Shown here: positions 37,995 through 47,447 of the stretch, in pieces
Numbering within the stretch: position 1 is the stretch's first letter
Layout of the letters: each line of letters begins with the position of its first letter
Assembly: GCA_030388725.1 (NCBI GenBank)
Contig: CP128857.1
Location: 3,162,001-3,226,000, forward strand
Length of the DNA stretch: 64,000 nt
Source of the DNA: Prodigiosinella aquatilis
Lineage (GTDB): Bacteria; Pseudomonadota; Gammaproteobacteria; Enterobacterales; Enterobacteriaceae
Direction: 5' to 3'
Made by a program: the position numbers and the translations under genes
Notes under the pieces: model-generated
Databases searched by the model: none
Seen by the model: only the letters and a program-made list of their open reading frames with translations
What the model was told of the DNA's origin: nothing

Positions 37995-40900
37995 CTACGC
38001 CTTTTCCACATTCACCAAGAACGCTTTATATTCCGGCGTTTGACTATTGGCATCTCCAATATTCGGCGTCAGTATATTGGCCAGAAAACCTTTCTTCGTC
38101 GTGCCCTCAAACCCCCAATGACAAGGCACACCGATGGTTTCCACCGGATGCCCCTCAATCATCAGCGTACGGACACGCTTGGTCACCACTGCTTTAGCCT
38201 TGATGTAGCCCCGTTTGCTACTGACTTTCACTACATCCCCGGCCTGAATGCCTTTTTGTTTCGCCAGCCCTTCGCCAATTTCCACAAACTGTTCTGGCTG
38301 GGTAATGGCATTCAATAACGCATGTTTGGTCCAGTGGCGGAACAGCTCGGTAATCGCATACGTGGTTGCCACATAGGGGAACTCGGCAGCCGTGCCGATA
38401 CGCAGACGATCCGCGTCATACAGGCGTACAGCCGGATTATGTATTGCCTTGCTATAAACCGGATTGAACTTCAGCGGAGATTCCATAGGTTCGTAGTGTG
38501 CAGGGAATGGTCCATCCGCCATTTTGTCAATCGCGAACAAACGCCCCAGCCCTTCCGACAGCATGATGAAAGGCCCGGCACTACTACCGGGTGCCGCTGT
38601 CGCCGCATAATCGGCCACATCGGTTCCCGTCCATTTTTTGCCATTCCAGCGAATCAGCTCACGGTTGGGATCCCAGGGTTTGCCCTGCTCATCGGCAGAA
38701 GCGCGGTTATATAGGATGCGGCGATTTTGCGGCCAGCTCCAGGCCCACCCTGGCGTACATCCCAGCCCAGAAGGGTCGGCATTATCACGCAGGGCCATTT
38801 GATTCCCCTGCTCCGTCCAGCAGCCTGAGTAAATCCAGCAGAAACAGGCGGTACTGCCATCATCACGCAACTGCGAAAAATCTGACAACAACTGACCTTT
38901 TTTGAGGATCAGCTTACCTTGGTCGTCAAACAAATCCGCCAGCGCACGACCATTGGCCTCTTTGGTGATCTCTTCCGCCGACGGATCCGCCGGTTCCAGA
39001 TAATCCCAGGCCATGTTGAGTACCGGTGCCGGATTGGCCCCTCCCTCTTTCGCGTACAGCTCGCGCAGGCGCAAGAAGATGCCAGAGATAATGACACCGT
39101 CATGACGCGCTTCACCAGGCGGTTCCGCGCCCTGATAATGCCATTGTAGCCAGCGTGCGGAGTTCACAATGGAGCCATTTTCTTCGGCAAAGCAACTGGA
39201 CGGCAGGCGAAAGACTTCGGTCTGGATCTGGCTGGAGTCCACATTGTTCAGTTCACCGTGGTTCTGCCAGAAACTGGATGTTTCCGTCGCCAATGGATCA
39301 ATAACTACCAGATATTTGAGTTTGGCCAATGCGTCCCGGGCTTTGTTGGAATCGGCAAACGCGGCAATCGGGTTAAATCCCTGCACAATATAGCCGTTTA
39401 CCTTGCCATCCAGCATCATGTGGGAATAGGCCAACGCATCGTAGCTCTTATCCCATTTAGGCAACCAGTCATAACCCCAGTCATTTTCCTTCTGCGCGTT
39501 GTCTCCCCAAAAACTTTTCAACAAGCTGATAAAAAACTTAGGTGTGTTTTTCCAGTAGTTGACCTGTTCCGGCAGCAACGCCTTCGGTGTGGTCTGAACC
39601 AGATAATCCTGTAACGTGGGCTGTTTTTCGGAAGGTAGCGGAATATAGCCAGGCAGATTCAGCGATAACAGCCCCAAATCGGTATAACCCTGGATATTTG
39701 AGTGCCCACGCAGCGCATTGACACCGCCGCCAGCCATACCGACATTACCCAATAACAGTTGGATTATCGCCGCGGTACGAATGATCTGAGCACCGGCCGT
39801 ATGCTGTGTCCAACCCAGCGCATACATGATAGTTGCGGTACGGTCGGGAACACTGGTTGACGCCAGCAATTCACAGATAGTGAGAAAATCCTGCTTCGGC
39901 GTACCACACACGCTGGTGACCATGTCAGGCGTATAACGACTGACATGATCTTTCAGCAAGTTCCAGACACAACGCGGATGGCTCAAGGTTGGATCGCGTT
40001 TGGCATAGCCATTTTCATCCAGTTCATATTGCCAGGAGGTGCGGTCATATTTGTGTTCTTGCTCGTTATAGCCGCTAAAGATGCCTTCATCAAAACGATA
40101 ATCCGCATCAACCAACAAGTTGGCATTGGTATAGGCTTTGACATACGCCATCTGCACCTTGTCATGAGACAGCAGGTAATTTACGACGCCGAGCAAAAAG
40201 GTGGTATCCGAGCCTACGCGAATAGGCGAATACAGATCGGCAACTGCGGCAGAGCGGTTAAATCGTGGGTCAACAACAATCAGTTTAGCGCCGTTTTTCA
40301 CCTTGGCTTCCAGCGCCCATTTAAAGCCTACTGGGTGCGCTTCCGCCGGATTGCCTCCCATCACCAGGACGATGTTGGCATTTTTGATGTCGACCCAGTT
40401 ATTGGTCATGGCCCCCCGGCCAAACGTGGCGGCAAGTGCGGCAACAGTTGGCCCATGACACAGACGAGCCTGTGTATCGATACCAACCATGCCCAACGCC
40501 CGGGAAAAACGTTGATCCAGCATACCGGTTTCATTACTTGCTGCCGAAGAACAGAGCATACCGGTAGTCGGCCATCGGTTAACGGTTACCCCAGCGCTGT
40601 TTTTTTCCACGAAATTGGCATCACGGTCTTCTTTCATCAGGTGGGAAATACGATCCAAAGCCTCGTCCCAGCTGATGCGTTGCCATTTATCAGACCCTGG
40701 CGCACGGTACTGCGGATATTGCAGGCGTTGGGCACTGTGGATGAAATCAATCAACCCGGCCCCTTTAGGACACAAAGACCCACGACTAACCGGATGGTCT
40801 GGGTCACCTTCGATATGATAAATGGATGATTTTGCATTCTCGGCACCATCACCCAGGCTGTACATTAAAACACCGCAACCGACAGAGCAGTATGTGCAAT

Positions 40901-41045
40901 TATTCCTCGTTTCTTTTGCACGCAATAATTTATACTGCCGTGTTTCTGCCAATGCCACAGCGGGAGAAAATCCCAAAGCCGTAACCGTGGTTCCGGCCAT
41001 ACCGCCTGCGCATATTTTAAAAAATTGTCGTCTGCTGATCTGCAT
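37995..41045 (-). CDS. fdoG: Formate dehydrogenase catalytic subunit, cysteine type
   Basis: This 1016-residue molybdopterin enzyme oxidises formate on the periplasmic side. It has a Tat signal (ISRRQFFKIC), a [4Fe-4S] site CTYCSVGCGV with SRGSLCPKG, and molybdopterin-binding domains. E. coli FdnG and FdoG have selenocysteine at residue 196, coded by TGA. Here codon 196, at 40458-40460, is TGT, giving RLCHGPTVA. The length and the position are the same, so this is a direct Sec-to-Cys change. AAGGAG lies 6 bases before the ATG at 41045; an earlier in-frame ATG is not supported. FnG versus FdoG identity cannot be settled from sequence alone. Confidence 0.93.
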   Translation of the reverse strand: MQISRRQFFKICAGGMAGTTVTALGFSPAVALAETRQYKLLRAKETRNNCTYCSVGCGVLMYSLGDGAENAKSSIYHIEGDPDHPVSRGSLCPKGAGLIDFIHSAQRLQYPQYRAPGSDKWQRISWDEALDRISHLMKEDRDANFVEKNSAGVTVNRWPTTGMLCSSAASNETGMLDQRFSRALGMVGIDTQARLCHGPTVAALAATFGRGAMTNNWVDIKNANIVLVMGGNPAEAHPVGFKWALEAKVKNGAKLIVVDPRFNRSAAVADLYSPIRVGSDTTFLLGVVNYLLSHDKVQMAYVKAYTNANLLVDADYRFDEGIFSGYNEQEHKYDRTSWQYELDENGYAKRDPTLSHPRCVWNLLKDHVSRYTPDMVTSVCGTPKQDFLTICELLASTSVPDRTATIMYALGWTQHTAGAQIIRTAAIIQLLLGNVGMAGGGVNALRGHSNIQGYTDLGLLSLNLPGYIPLPSEKQPTLQDYLVQTTPKALLPEQVNYWKNTPKFFISLLKSFWGDNAQKENDWGYDWLPKWDKSYDALAYSHMMLDGKVNGYIVQGFNPIAAFADSNKARDALAKLKYLVVIDPLATETSSFWQNHGELNNVDSSQIQTEVFRLPSSCFAEENGSIVNSARWLQWHYQGAEPPGEARHDGVIISGIFLRLRELYAKEGGANPAPVLNMAWDYLEPADPSAEEITKEANGRALADLFDDQGKLILKKGQLLSDFSQLRDDGSTACFCWIYSGCWTEQGNQMALRDNADPSGLGCTPGWAWSWPQNRRILYNRASADEQGKPWDPNRELIRWNGKKWTGTDVADYAATAAPGSSAGPFIMLSEGLGRLFAIDKMADGPFPAHYEPMESPLKFNPVYSKAIHNPAVRLYDADRLRIGTAAEFPYVATTYAITELFRHWTKHALLNAITQPEQFVEIGEGLAKQKGIQAGDVVKVSSKRGYIKAKAVVTKRVRTLMIEGHPVETIGVPCHWGFEGTTKKGFLANILTPNIGDANSQTPEYKAFLVNVEKA

Positions 41046-41087
41046 CGGGAACTCCTTGCACCACATCACCCAGAGTCATATCCCATC

Positions 41088-41292
41088 TATATCCACCCGC
41101 TTTCAAGTTGCAGATGCGCTGACTACGCCCAATGGCTCGACTATTTCTGCGTCTCGCCTCTGTGAGCTACTACAAGCTGCGTCAAAATCCATCCGCCAGG
41201 AGCAGATTTATCACCGAAATAACTTATCTGAGTAAACTCATCGGGATTCATTTGCTTGTCGACTTCCTGGCACTCGAAATCCATTGGATATA
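41088..41292. repeat. Long ERIC variant upstream of fdoG
   Basis: The right part (ACTTATCTGAGTAAACTC, ATCGGGATTCATTT, CGACTTCCTGGCACTCGAA) is an ERIC core in reverse orientation, and TATATCCACC and GGATATAGGTGG close the ends. The total is about 205 bases, so it seems to carry an internal insertion relative to a 127-base ERIC. Confidence 0.6.
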
Positions 41293-41318
41293 GGTGGTAA
41301 TTGTTTATTGATTAATAT

Positions 41319-41433
41319 ATACCCGTCATTATTCACGTTATTGGCCCTCAGTGACTCGCCATCACTTATCAAAATAAGCGCCTGGGAATTCACTTGGTTG
41401 CCACCATCCTGCATCTTGAAATTTATTGGGTAT
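41319..41433. repeat. Diverged ERIC element
   Basis: This 115-base element starts ATACCC and ends GGGTAT. Reverse-strand reading shows ATTTCAAGATGCAGGATGG, GTGAATTCCCAGGCGCTTAT and ATAAGTGATGGCGAGTCAC, which are ERIC-like but diverged. It follows directly after the long variant at 41088. Confidence 0.65.
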
Positions 41434-41588
41434 AAATTGTTTTCAGACGTGAATATGGCAAAGCCACATTAACTGTAATACATTATGCATCCGTTAATAA
41501 AAACCTCAAGTAATTATCTTAATAACAACAAATCCATCACATATACTCACAATAATCGCGTTTTTTTAAATCAATTGGCCAGATTAAT

Positions 41589-41607
41589 GATAATGGTTAT
41601 CATTATT
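41589..41607. promoter_or_regulatory. Strong Fur box with overlapping promoter
   Basis: GATAATGGTTATCATTATT matches 16 of 19 positions of the Fur consensus, the best in the window. On the plus strand TTGGCC at 41575 and TATCAT at 41598, 17 bases apart, form a plausible promoter whose -10 lies inside the box. Downstream there is only the 31-codon frame at 41691 and an ERIC element, so its target is unclear. Confidence 0.75.
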
Positions 41608-41690
41608 TTCACGATGTGATTGCTTATCGCTATAAATATAATTACATAACGATTATTGTATTAATTCACGATAAAAGAGATATAAGGAGG

Positions 41691-41786
41691 ATGTTTATCT
41701 TCCACGCAAAAAATAAGGCGGCATTGTCTAAAATACGGCGAGATACTATTTATCCCGACAGTAAAAATCATAAAATCAACACCTGA
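41691..41786 (+). CDS. Possible small ORF or gene remnant under the Fur box
   Basis: A 31-codon frame starts with ATG at 41691 directly after a perfect AAGGAGG. The spacing of zero between ribosome site and start is too short for efficient initiation. It could be a remnant left after a deletion, as an ERIC element follows about 70 bases after the stop. The peptide (MFIFHAKNKAALSKIRRD start) matches nothing I recognise. It may not be translated. Confidence 0.25.
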   Translation: MFIFHAKNKAALSKIRRDTIYPDSKNHKINT

Positions 41787-41852
41787 TGCTATTTTAAATA
41801 TAAACGACAACGCCAAATTCACTGTTTTTATTCGGTTTTAAATAACGCCAAT

Positions 41853-41972
41853 ATACCCAAAATAATTCGAGTTGCAGGAAGGCGATAGAGAGTGAATCCC
41901 GATGACCTTACTCAAATAAGTGATTCCGGTGAACGAACGCCGGCAATATACCAGCAACGGGGAGATGACATA
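41853..41972. repeat. ERIC element, right end eroded
   Basis: This copy begins ATACCC and has AATAATTCGAGTTGCAGGAA, GTGAATCCCGATGACCTTAC and AAGTGATTCCGGTGAACGAA, close to the copy at 14311. The right terminus lacks the GGGTAT end. It is the third repeat in the 968-base gap between fdoG and ygaC. Confidence 0.8.
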
Positions 41973-42012
41973 AATCGGCGCTGCCCTGCTAATGCCAGGC
42001 AGCGCAATGGAT

Positions 42013-42348
42013 CTATTGAAACATGCTGTTCAGATAACGATTCAGCATCACTCGCGAGGTAAAACCATGTGGAATGCCAATAAATGCGGGGCTCACAGCC
42101 TGAGGATCACGAGGGAAACGGACATACGCCGGGCTGCTGCGTAATGCCTCTGCCGGATAAGCATATTTCAGACTTTTCGGACCTTGATCTGGATGAAGAA
42201 TAAATGAGGTACGCCCCATTTTCGCTTCACGATTCACATACACATAGTATTCGCCTTTATAAAATCCATAGGCTTTATCCGTAACATAATCCCGGGTAAA
42301 ACCTGCATGCTCAAGAACTTGAGCCACTTCATCAGGGCGCAGATACAT
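42013..42348 (-). CDS. ygaC: YgaC-like protein (DUF2002)
   Basis: This 111-residue cytoplasmic protein follows E. coli/Salmonella YgaC, a small protein of solved fold but unknown function. It has MYLRPDEVAQVLEHAGF, KAYGFYKGEYYVYVNREAKMGRT and GIPHGFTSRVMLNRYLNSMF. GGAGG lies 7 bases before the ATG at 42348. It is a single gene and diverges from agp. The E. coli gene is reported in the Fur regulon; no good Fur box is seen directly upstream here. Confidence 0.8.
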   Translation of the reverse strand: MYLRPDEVAQVLEHAGFTRDYVTDKAYGFYKGEYYVYVNREAKMGRTSFILHPDQGPKSLKYAYPAEALRSSPAYVRFPRDPQAVSPAFIGIPHGFTSRVMLNRYLNSMFQ

Positions 42349-42562
42349 CGCCAATCCTCCATCTATACTAATCGGAATCTGTGACCATAGCTCACTGAGC
42401 ATCACGAACAACCAGACTTATCCGAACCTGAAGCACTGGTGATAACTTCTTTGCTGTTTTTCCGACGCTAACTCGTTCTCTCTTTTATTTCCACGTCTAT
42501 GCTAGAGAATGGTTAATACGAACGGTGTAACTGACCGTTTCACAACAAAAGGATGGAAAATA

Positions 42563-43873
42563 ATGAAGAAAAATATAATCCCCATGTTTACCCTCAGTAC
42601 CCTGGCGCTGATTCTACCGTTATCGGTACAGTCAGCTGAACCGGCTCAACCACCGGCCAGCTATCAGTTGCAACAGGTGTTGATTTTCAGCCGTCACGGC
42701 ATCCGGGCGCCACTGGTGGGATATGGTGACATTCTGGCTGAATCGACGCCCCATCATTGGCCAAAATGGAAAACCGAAGGCGGATTATTGACACCCAAAG
42801 GGGCAAAGGTAGAAGCGCTATCTGCTCAATATACGCATGAATGGCTCAGTCACTACGGCGTTCTGCCAGCGAAAGGTTGCCCGCCGGAAGGCGAGGTATT
42901 CGTGTATGCCAACAGCCTGCCACGGACGATTGATACGGCCAAAAGTTTTGTGCAAGGTGGATTTCCTGGCTGTGCAATAACCGTCTACCATCAGGACAAC
43001 GTAGGCACTATGGACCCTACCTTCAATCCGATCATTACCGCCAACGTTACCGATGATTTTAAGAACAAGGCGCTTGATTCCATCAACCAACATGCTGGCC
43101 CCGGCGGCGTCGATGGAATTAACCAACGACTGCAAAACAATTATCAGGTGCTGCAACAGGTGATGGATTATCGACACTCTAAAATCTGCATGGAAAAGAA
43201 AACCTGCACACTGGCTACACAGAGTAACGTCGTGATTCTCGCACAGAACAAGGAGCCGGGAATCAGTGGTCCACTGCGAATGGGTACTGGTGCAGCCGAT
43301 GGTTTCATGCTGCAATACTATGAAGGCTACCCGAAACATGAAGTCGCCTGGGGCAAAATCAGCGATAAAAAACAGTGGCGTCAACTGGAAGAGATTAAAA
43401 ACCTATACCATGAAACACTGTTTGGTTCGCCGGCCGTAGCGCAGAATGCCGCCGCACCATTGCTGACTTTTATCAGCGCCATATTGAATGGCACACCGTC
43501 AGATAACAAACTGGCCGCCACAGCGCAAAAAGCTAAAGTTACCGTATTGGTTGGTCATGACTCCAATATTGCCTCCCTGCTTGCCGCGATGAAAACCGCG
43601 CCTTATCAATTACCCAATCAGTATGAAAGCACCCCGATCAGCGGCAAGATCGTATTTCAGCGCTGGCATGATGAAAAAACTAATCAGGATCTGATGAAAA
43701 TTGAATATGTCTATCAATCTACCGAGCAAATCCGTAACGCTACGCCGTTGTCACTGAAAAAACCGGCACAGCGGGTGACGTTGCATATTGACGGTTGTAA
43801 CACTGACGCTAACGGTTTCTGTCCGATGTCGGACTTCAAGACCGCTATCGCCCATGATCTGCAAGGACAATAA
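42563..43873 (+). CDS. agp: Periplasmic glucose-1-phosphatase / histidine acid phosphatase
   Basis: This 436-residue enzyme removes phosphate from glucose 1-phosphate and perhaps phytate in the periplasm. It has a signal peptide ending VQSA, the catalytic histidine block RHGIRAPL, and the proton-donor block VGHDSNIASLLAAM. Long segments such as TMDPTFNPIIT, LQYYEGYP and GKIVFQRWHDEKTNQDLMKIEYVYQS follow E. coli Agp. Agp itself reads RHNLRAP; RHGIRAP here is the more common phytase/acid phosphatase form, so the substrate range may be wider. The start at 42563 lies after AAAGGATGG. Confidence 0.92.
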   Translation: MKKNIIPMFTLSTLALILPLSVQSAEPAQPPASYQLQQVLIFSRHGIRAPLVGYGDILAESTPHHWPKWKTEGGLLTPKGAKVEALSAQYTHEWLSHYGVLPAKGCPPEGEVFVYANSLPRTIDTAKSFVQGGFPGCAITVYHQDNVGTMDPTFNPIITANVTDDFKNKALDSINQHAGPGGVDGINQRLQNNYQVLQQVMDYRHSKICMEKKTCTLATQSNVVILAQNKEPGISGPLRMGTGAADGFMLQYYEGYPKHEVAWGKISDKKQWRQLEEIKNLYHETLFGSPAVAQNAAAPLLTFISAILNGTPSDNKLAATAQKAKVTVLVGHDSNIASLLAAMKTAPYQLPNQYESTPISGKIVFQRWHDEKTNQDLMKIEYVYQSTEQIRNATPLSLKKPAQRVTLHIDGCNTDANGFCPMSDFKTAIAHDLQGQ

Positions 43874-43935
43874 CCGGATACCTCACCAGCAGTCTCAGTG
43901 CTACCGGTGAGGGTTTAGCCGATGAGGGTATCAAC

Positions 43936-46221
43936 TCAAGACGAGAGGCGACCAGCAGCAATCAGCGCCTGCCCCAACGACAAACCGCCATCACCGGCGG
44001 GCAAGCGGCTGGGCTGCAATACCTCAAACTCAGACAGCGATTGTCGAAGTAACTGTACCAATAGCCGATTGTGCATCACGCCGCCGGAAAGCACCACCGT
44101 GTCGACCTGAACCTGTGCCGCAGCTCGCTGAACCAGCGCTGCCAGCCCCTGTGCCAACGCCACATGAAACGCATACGCCTTGTCGGCCGGGGCAGCACGA
44201 TACGCCAGCCACTGCCGCCAGAAAGTAGCCAGATCCAGCGTGTTTTCCAGCACAGGCATCGTAACCGGCGGCTTCGCCTGCTGATGTTGTCGGGCCAGCG
44301 CCTCCAGCCAACAGGCCGCTTCGCCCTCCCAACTCTGGGTCGCGGAAGGAAAACCGGTCGCGGTAGCCACCGCGTCAAATAGCCGTCCGGCAGAGGATGC
44401 CAACGGCGCATTAAGACCTCGCTCGATCGCTTTCGTCAGTAACGGTACCGAGGCCGCCGGAATAACGGCGGCCTCAGACAAATCAGCCCAGTCAGGTACA
44501 AACTTCAACCACTGCGCCAGCAAGTTACGCCATGGCTGGCGGGCTGCCAGATCACCGCCGGGCAGGGCCACCGCCGGCAATCCGCCCAAGGACCGGCAAT
44601 GTGCATAATCCACCAGCAAACATTCGCCTCCCCACCACTGACCGTGGTCGCCATAACCGATACCATCCAGCGCCAGGCCGATGACCGGCCCGGCATCACG
44701 CGGGCGTTGATGCTCCGCCATACAAGCCACAAGATGAGCATGGTGGTGCAGCACCTCAATACACGGAATCTGTTGTTGTAACGCCTGCTGTTTTCCCCGC
44801 TGATGACTGAGATAACCGGGATGAGCATCAACGGCGATTGCCTGTGGCGTAAACCGGTAAATATCCTTAAACAAAGCGATCGCCTGCTGGTACTGCTGTT
44901 CGATATCACTGTCTGCCAGATCGCCCAGATGCTGACTGACAATAGCGTGATTCCCTCGCAGCAGACAGAACGTGTTTTTCAGATCAGCGCCCATCGCCAA
45001 CAGCGACGGTTGCGAGTCAAAACCCGGTGGCAGCGGTAAGGCGTCCGGTACATAACCTCGTGCGCGTCGCAGCATTTCAGCATGACGCCCGTGCATCCTC
45101 ACCACTGAATCATCCGCCCGCTGAACGATGTCACGATCATGCAACAGCCAGTGATCGGCAATACCCGCCAAATCGGATAGTGCCTGCTGGTTACTCAATG
45201 CCGGCGGTTTACCACTGGCATTGCCGGACGTCATCACCAACGGGCATCCTACCTGCTTCAGTAACACATGCTGTAGCGGATTAGCGGGCAGCATCAACCC
45301 GGCGTCGTCCAGCGCAGGGGCGATATCCACTGCCAGCGGCCCCGATTTACGCAGTGGCAGCAGGACAATCGGGGCGGCCGGACTTTTCAGTAACCGTAAT
45401 GCCGCCGGGATATCATCCGTCGTCGTGCAACGCACCAGCCACTGTTCATCAGGCAGCATAACAGCCAGCGGTTTTGCTGGCCGGTGTTTACGCTGCCGTA
45501 ATAATGCCACCGACCGCGGATTGGTGGCATCACACGCCAGGTGGAATCCGCCCAACCCTTTTACCGCCACAATCTTCCCGGCCAGCAATGCCTGCGCGAC
45601 CTGAACAATAGCATCATCGTCCGTTGTCAGTGTTGACTGACCATCACTCAACCACACATGTGGCCCACACGTCGGACAAGCGTTCGGCTGGGCATGAAAG
45701 CGGCGATTAGCCGGATTCTGATATTCATGCAAACAATCCGGGCAGAGTGGAAATGCAGCCATCGCGGTATAGGGACGGTCATAAGGCATTTTGCGGATGA
45801 TGGTAAAACGTGGGCCACAGTGGGTGCAATTGATAAACGGGTAGTGATAACGACGGTTGGCAGGATCATGCAGTTCCTGCTGGCAGGCATCGCAGGTGGC
45901 GGCATCCGGCACTACCTGGGTGTCCATCTGCCCGGCACCGCTGTGTTCTATCACAAACTCGGTGGGAATAGCCGACCAGTAATAAGACTGATGCTTCACG
46001 CTGTCGATATAGGCCAGCGGCGGGCATTCCGCCTGTAACATCACTAAAAACGTGTCTGCCGCCGACGCAGGATAGAGATGAATCAGCACGCCGGCACTAT
46101 CATTACTGACGTTACCGCACAGTTGCAGACGGTGGGCAAGCTGCCAGACATAAGGGCGAAACCCCACCCCTTGCACTTTACCTTTTACGCGGATTTCAAT
46201 GCCGTTGTGGTTTAATGACAT
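43936..46221 (-). CDS. hypF: HypF, carbamoyltransferase for hydrogenase maturation
   Basis: This 761-residue protein makes the thiocarbamate on HypE from carbamoyl phosphate, the source of the cyanide ligands of the NiFe site. Domains in order: an acylphosphatase domain (IRVKGKVQGVGFRPYVWQLA), two zinc-finger pairs (CDACQQEL/CTHCGP and CPDCLHEY/CPTCGP), a YrdC-like domain (AVKGLGGFHLACDA), and a Kae1-like domain with VLHHHAHLVACMAEH and VVLSGGVMHNRLL. It ends the long hyb-hyp run, after a 197-base gap from hypE with no gene. Confidence 0.95.
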   Translation of the reverse strand: MSLNHNGIEIRVKGKVQGVGFRPYVWQLAHRLQLCGNVSNDSAGVLIHLYPASAADTFLVMLQAECPPLAYIDSVKHQSYYWSAIPTEFVIEHSGAGQMDTQVVPDAATCDACQQELHDPANRRYHYPFINCTHCGPRFTIIRKMPYDRPYTAMAAFPLCPDCLHEYQNPANRRFHAQPNACPTCGPHVWLSDGQSTLTTDDDAIVQVAQALLAGKIVAVKGLGGFHLACDATNPRSVALLRQRKHRPAKPLAVMLPDEQWLVRCTTTDDIPAALRLLKSPAAPIVLLPLRKSGPLAVDIAPALDDAGLMLPANPLQHVLLKQVGCPLVMTSGNASGKPPALSNQQALSDLAGIADHWLLHDRDIVQRADDSVVRMHGRHAEMLRRARGYVPDALPLPPGFDSQPSLLAMGADLKNTFCLLRGNHAIVSQHLGDLADSDIEQQYQQAIALFKDIYRFTPQAIAVDAHPGYLSHQRGKQQALQQQIPCIEVLHHHAHLVACMAEHQRPRDAGPVIGLALDGIGYGDHGQWWGGECLLVDYAHCRSLGGLPAVALPGGDLAARQPWRNLLAQWLKFVPDWADLSEAAVIPAASVPLLTKAIERGLNAPLASSAGRLFDAVATATGFPSATQSWEGEAACWLEALARQHQQAKPPVTMPVLENTLDLATFWRQWLAYRAAPADKAYAFHVALAQGLAALVQRAAAQVQVDTVVLSGGVMHNRLLVQLLRQSLSEFEVLQPSRLPAGDGGLSLGQALIAAGRLSS

Positions 46222-46418
46222 AGAGAGTCTGTGGGCACCGTAAATAATGTTGAACGCTAAAAAATCCTGTGTCTCCCACCACTATCCGGTTTACGTCCAG
46301 CCTGGGACGGGTCAGCCACCGCCGCCGCCCCAAGAACCCGATTACGCCAGAAAAAACCACGGATTAAGCGCATAAACAATGGAAAAACACTTTCTTGATA
46401 GCCCAGGAATTAAGGACA

Positions 46419-47447
46419 CTAGCAAATTCTCGGCATCGGCTCACTGTGCGGCAAATCCAGCAGACGAGTCGCGCCGAATACCCCGCACAGACGGACCTGT
46501 TCTTTCTCTGTCACGCTACCTATCGTGGTGGCATCACGCCCCAACGGGTGAGCACGCAACGCATCCAGTACCGCGTTTTCGGCCTCGAGTGAAACCACCA
46601 GCACCAGCTTGCCTTCATTGGCAAAATTCAGTGCTTCCAGTCCCAATAGCTCACAGATACCACGCACTGCCGGTTTCACCGGGATCGTGCTTTCCAGTAC
46701 CTCCATGCCACAACCACTGGCTTGCGCATACTCGTGCAAAATAGCTGTCACACCACCGCGGGTGGCATCACGCAGCGCACGCACGCCGTCAATCTGTCGC
46801 AGCGGAGCAATCATCGGTTCCAGTACCGCGCAATCACTGGTCAACTCAGCTTCCAGCCCCAGATTCTCACGTAGATTGAGGATGGTGGCACCGTGGTCAC
46901 CCAGCGTTCCACTGACAATAATCTTATCCCCGGGACGGATTTCACTGGTCCCCCAGCGCACGTCCGTCGGAATCACACCAATACCCGCCGTATTGATGAA
47001 AATTTTATCGGCAGCACCGCGCGGCACCACTTTGGTATCACCGGTCACAATCTGAATACCGGCTTCCCGCGCCGTTTGTGCCATCGAGTTGACGATGCGC
47101 ATTAACGTTTCACCGCTAAGCCCTTCCTCAATGATAAAACCACAGGAAAGGTAAAGTGGTTTGGCGCCACTGACGGCAACATCATTGGCCGTACCGCATA
47201 CCGCCAGCTTGCCAATGTCACCACCGGGGAAAAAGATTGGATCAATCACGTAGCTGTCAGTCGTAAACGCCAGCCGGTCACCGGCACTGGCCAACGGCGC
47301 CAACGGCAAACGCGCCTGATCTTCCCGTTGCCCCAACAATGGATTATCAAACGCTTGTAAAAACAGACTCTCAATTAACTGCTGCATCGCCTGACCACCA
47401 CTGCCGTGGGCCAGCGTGATCTCTTTTGGCTGAACTACTGTCGTCAT
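46419..47447 (-). CDS. hypE: HypE, hydrogenase cyanide-ligand synthesis protein
   Basis: This 342-residue PurM-like ATPase dehydrates the thiocarbamate to thiocyanate on its C-terminal cysteine. It has the AHGSGGQAMQQL start, TTDSYVIDPIFFPGGDIG, GDTKVVPRGAAD, and the obligate C-terminal PRIC. The ATG at 47447 shares one base with the hypD stop, so the genes are coupled. Confidence 0.96.
   Translation of the reverse strand: MTTVVQPKEITLAHGSGGQAMQQLIESLFLQAFDNPLLGQREDQARLPLAPLASAGDRLAFTTDSYVIDPIFFPGGDIGKLAVCGTANDVAVSGAKPLYLSCGFIIEEGLSGETLMRIVNSMAQTAREAGIQIVTGDTKVVPRGAADKIFINTAGIGVIPTDVRWGTSEIRPGDKIIVSGTLGDHGATILNLRENLGLEAELTSDCAVLEPMIAPLRQIDGVRALRDATRGGVTAILHEYAQASGCGMEVLESTIPVKPAVRGICELLGLEALNFANEGKLVLVVSLEAENAVLDALRAHPLGRDATTIGSVTEKEQVRLCGVFGATRLLDLPHSEPMPRIC

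Noticed and set aside
39945..40829. 294-codon plus-strand frame opposite fdoG
   Set aside because: Antisense shadow of the catalytic formate dehydrogenase subunit, with no protein family features.
41589..41690. RyhB-type small RNA under the Fur box
   Set aside because: The sequence after the promoter does not resemble the RyhB core and no GC-rich terminator with a T-run was found within about 100 bases.
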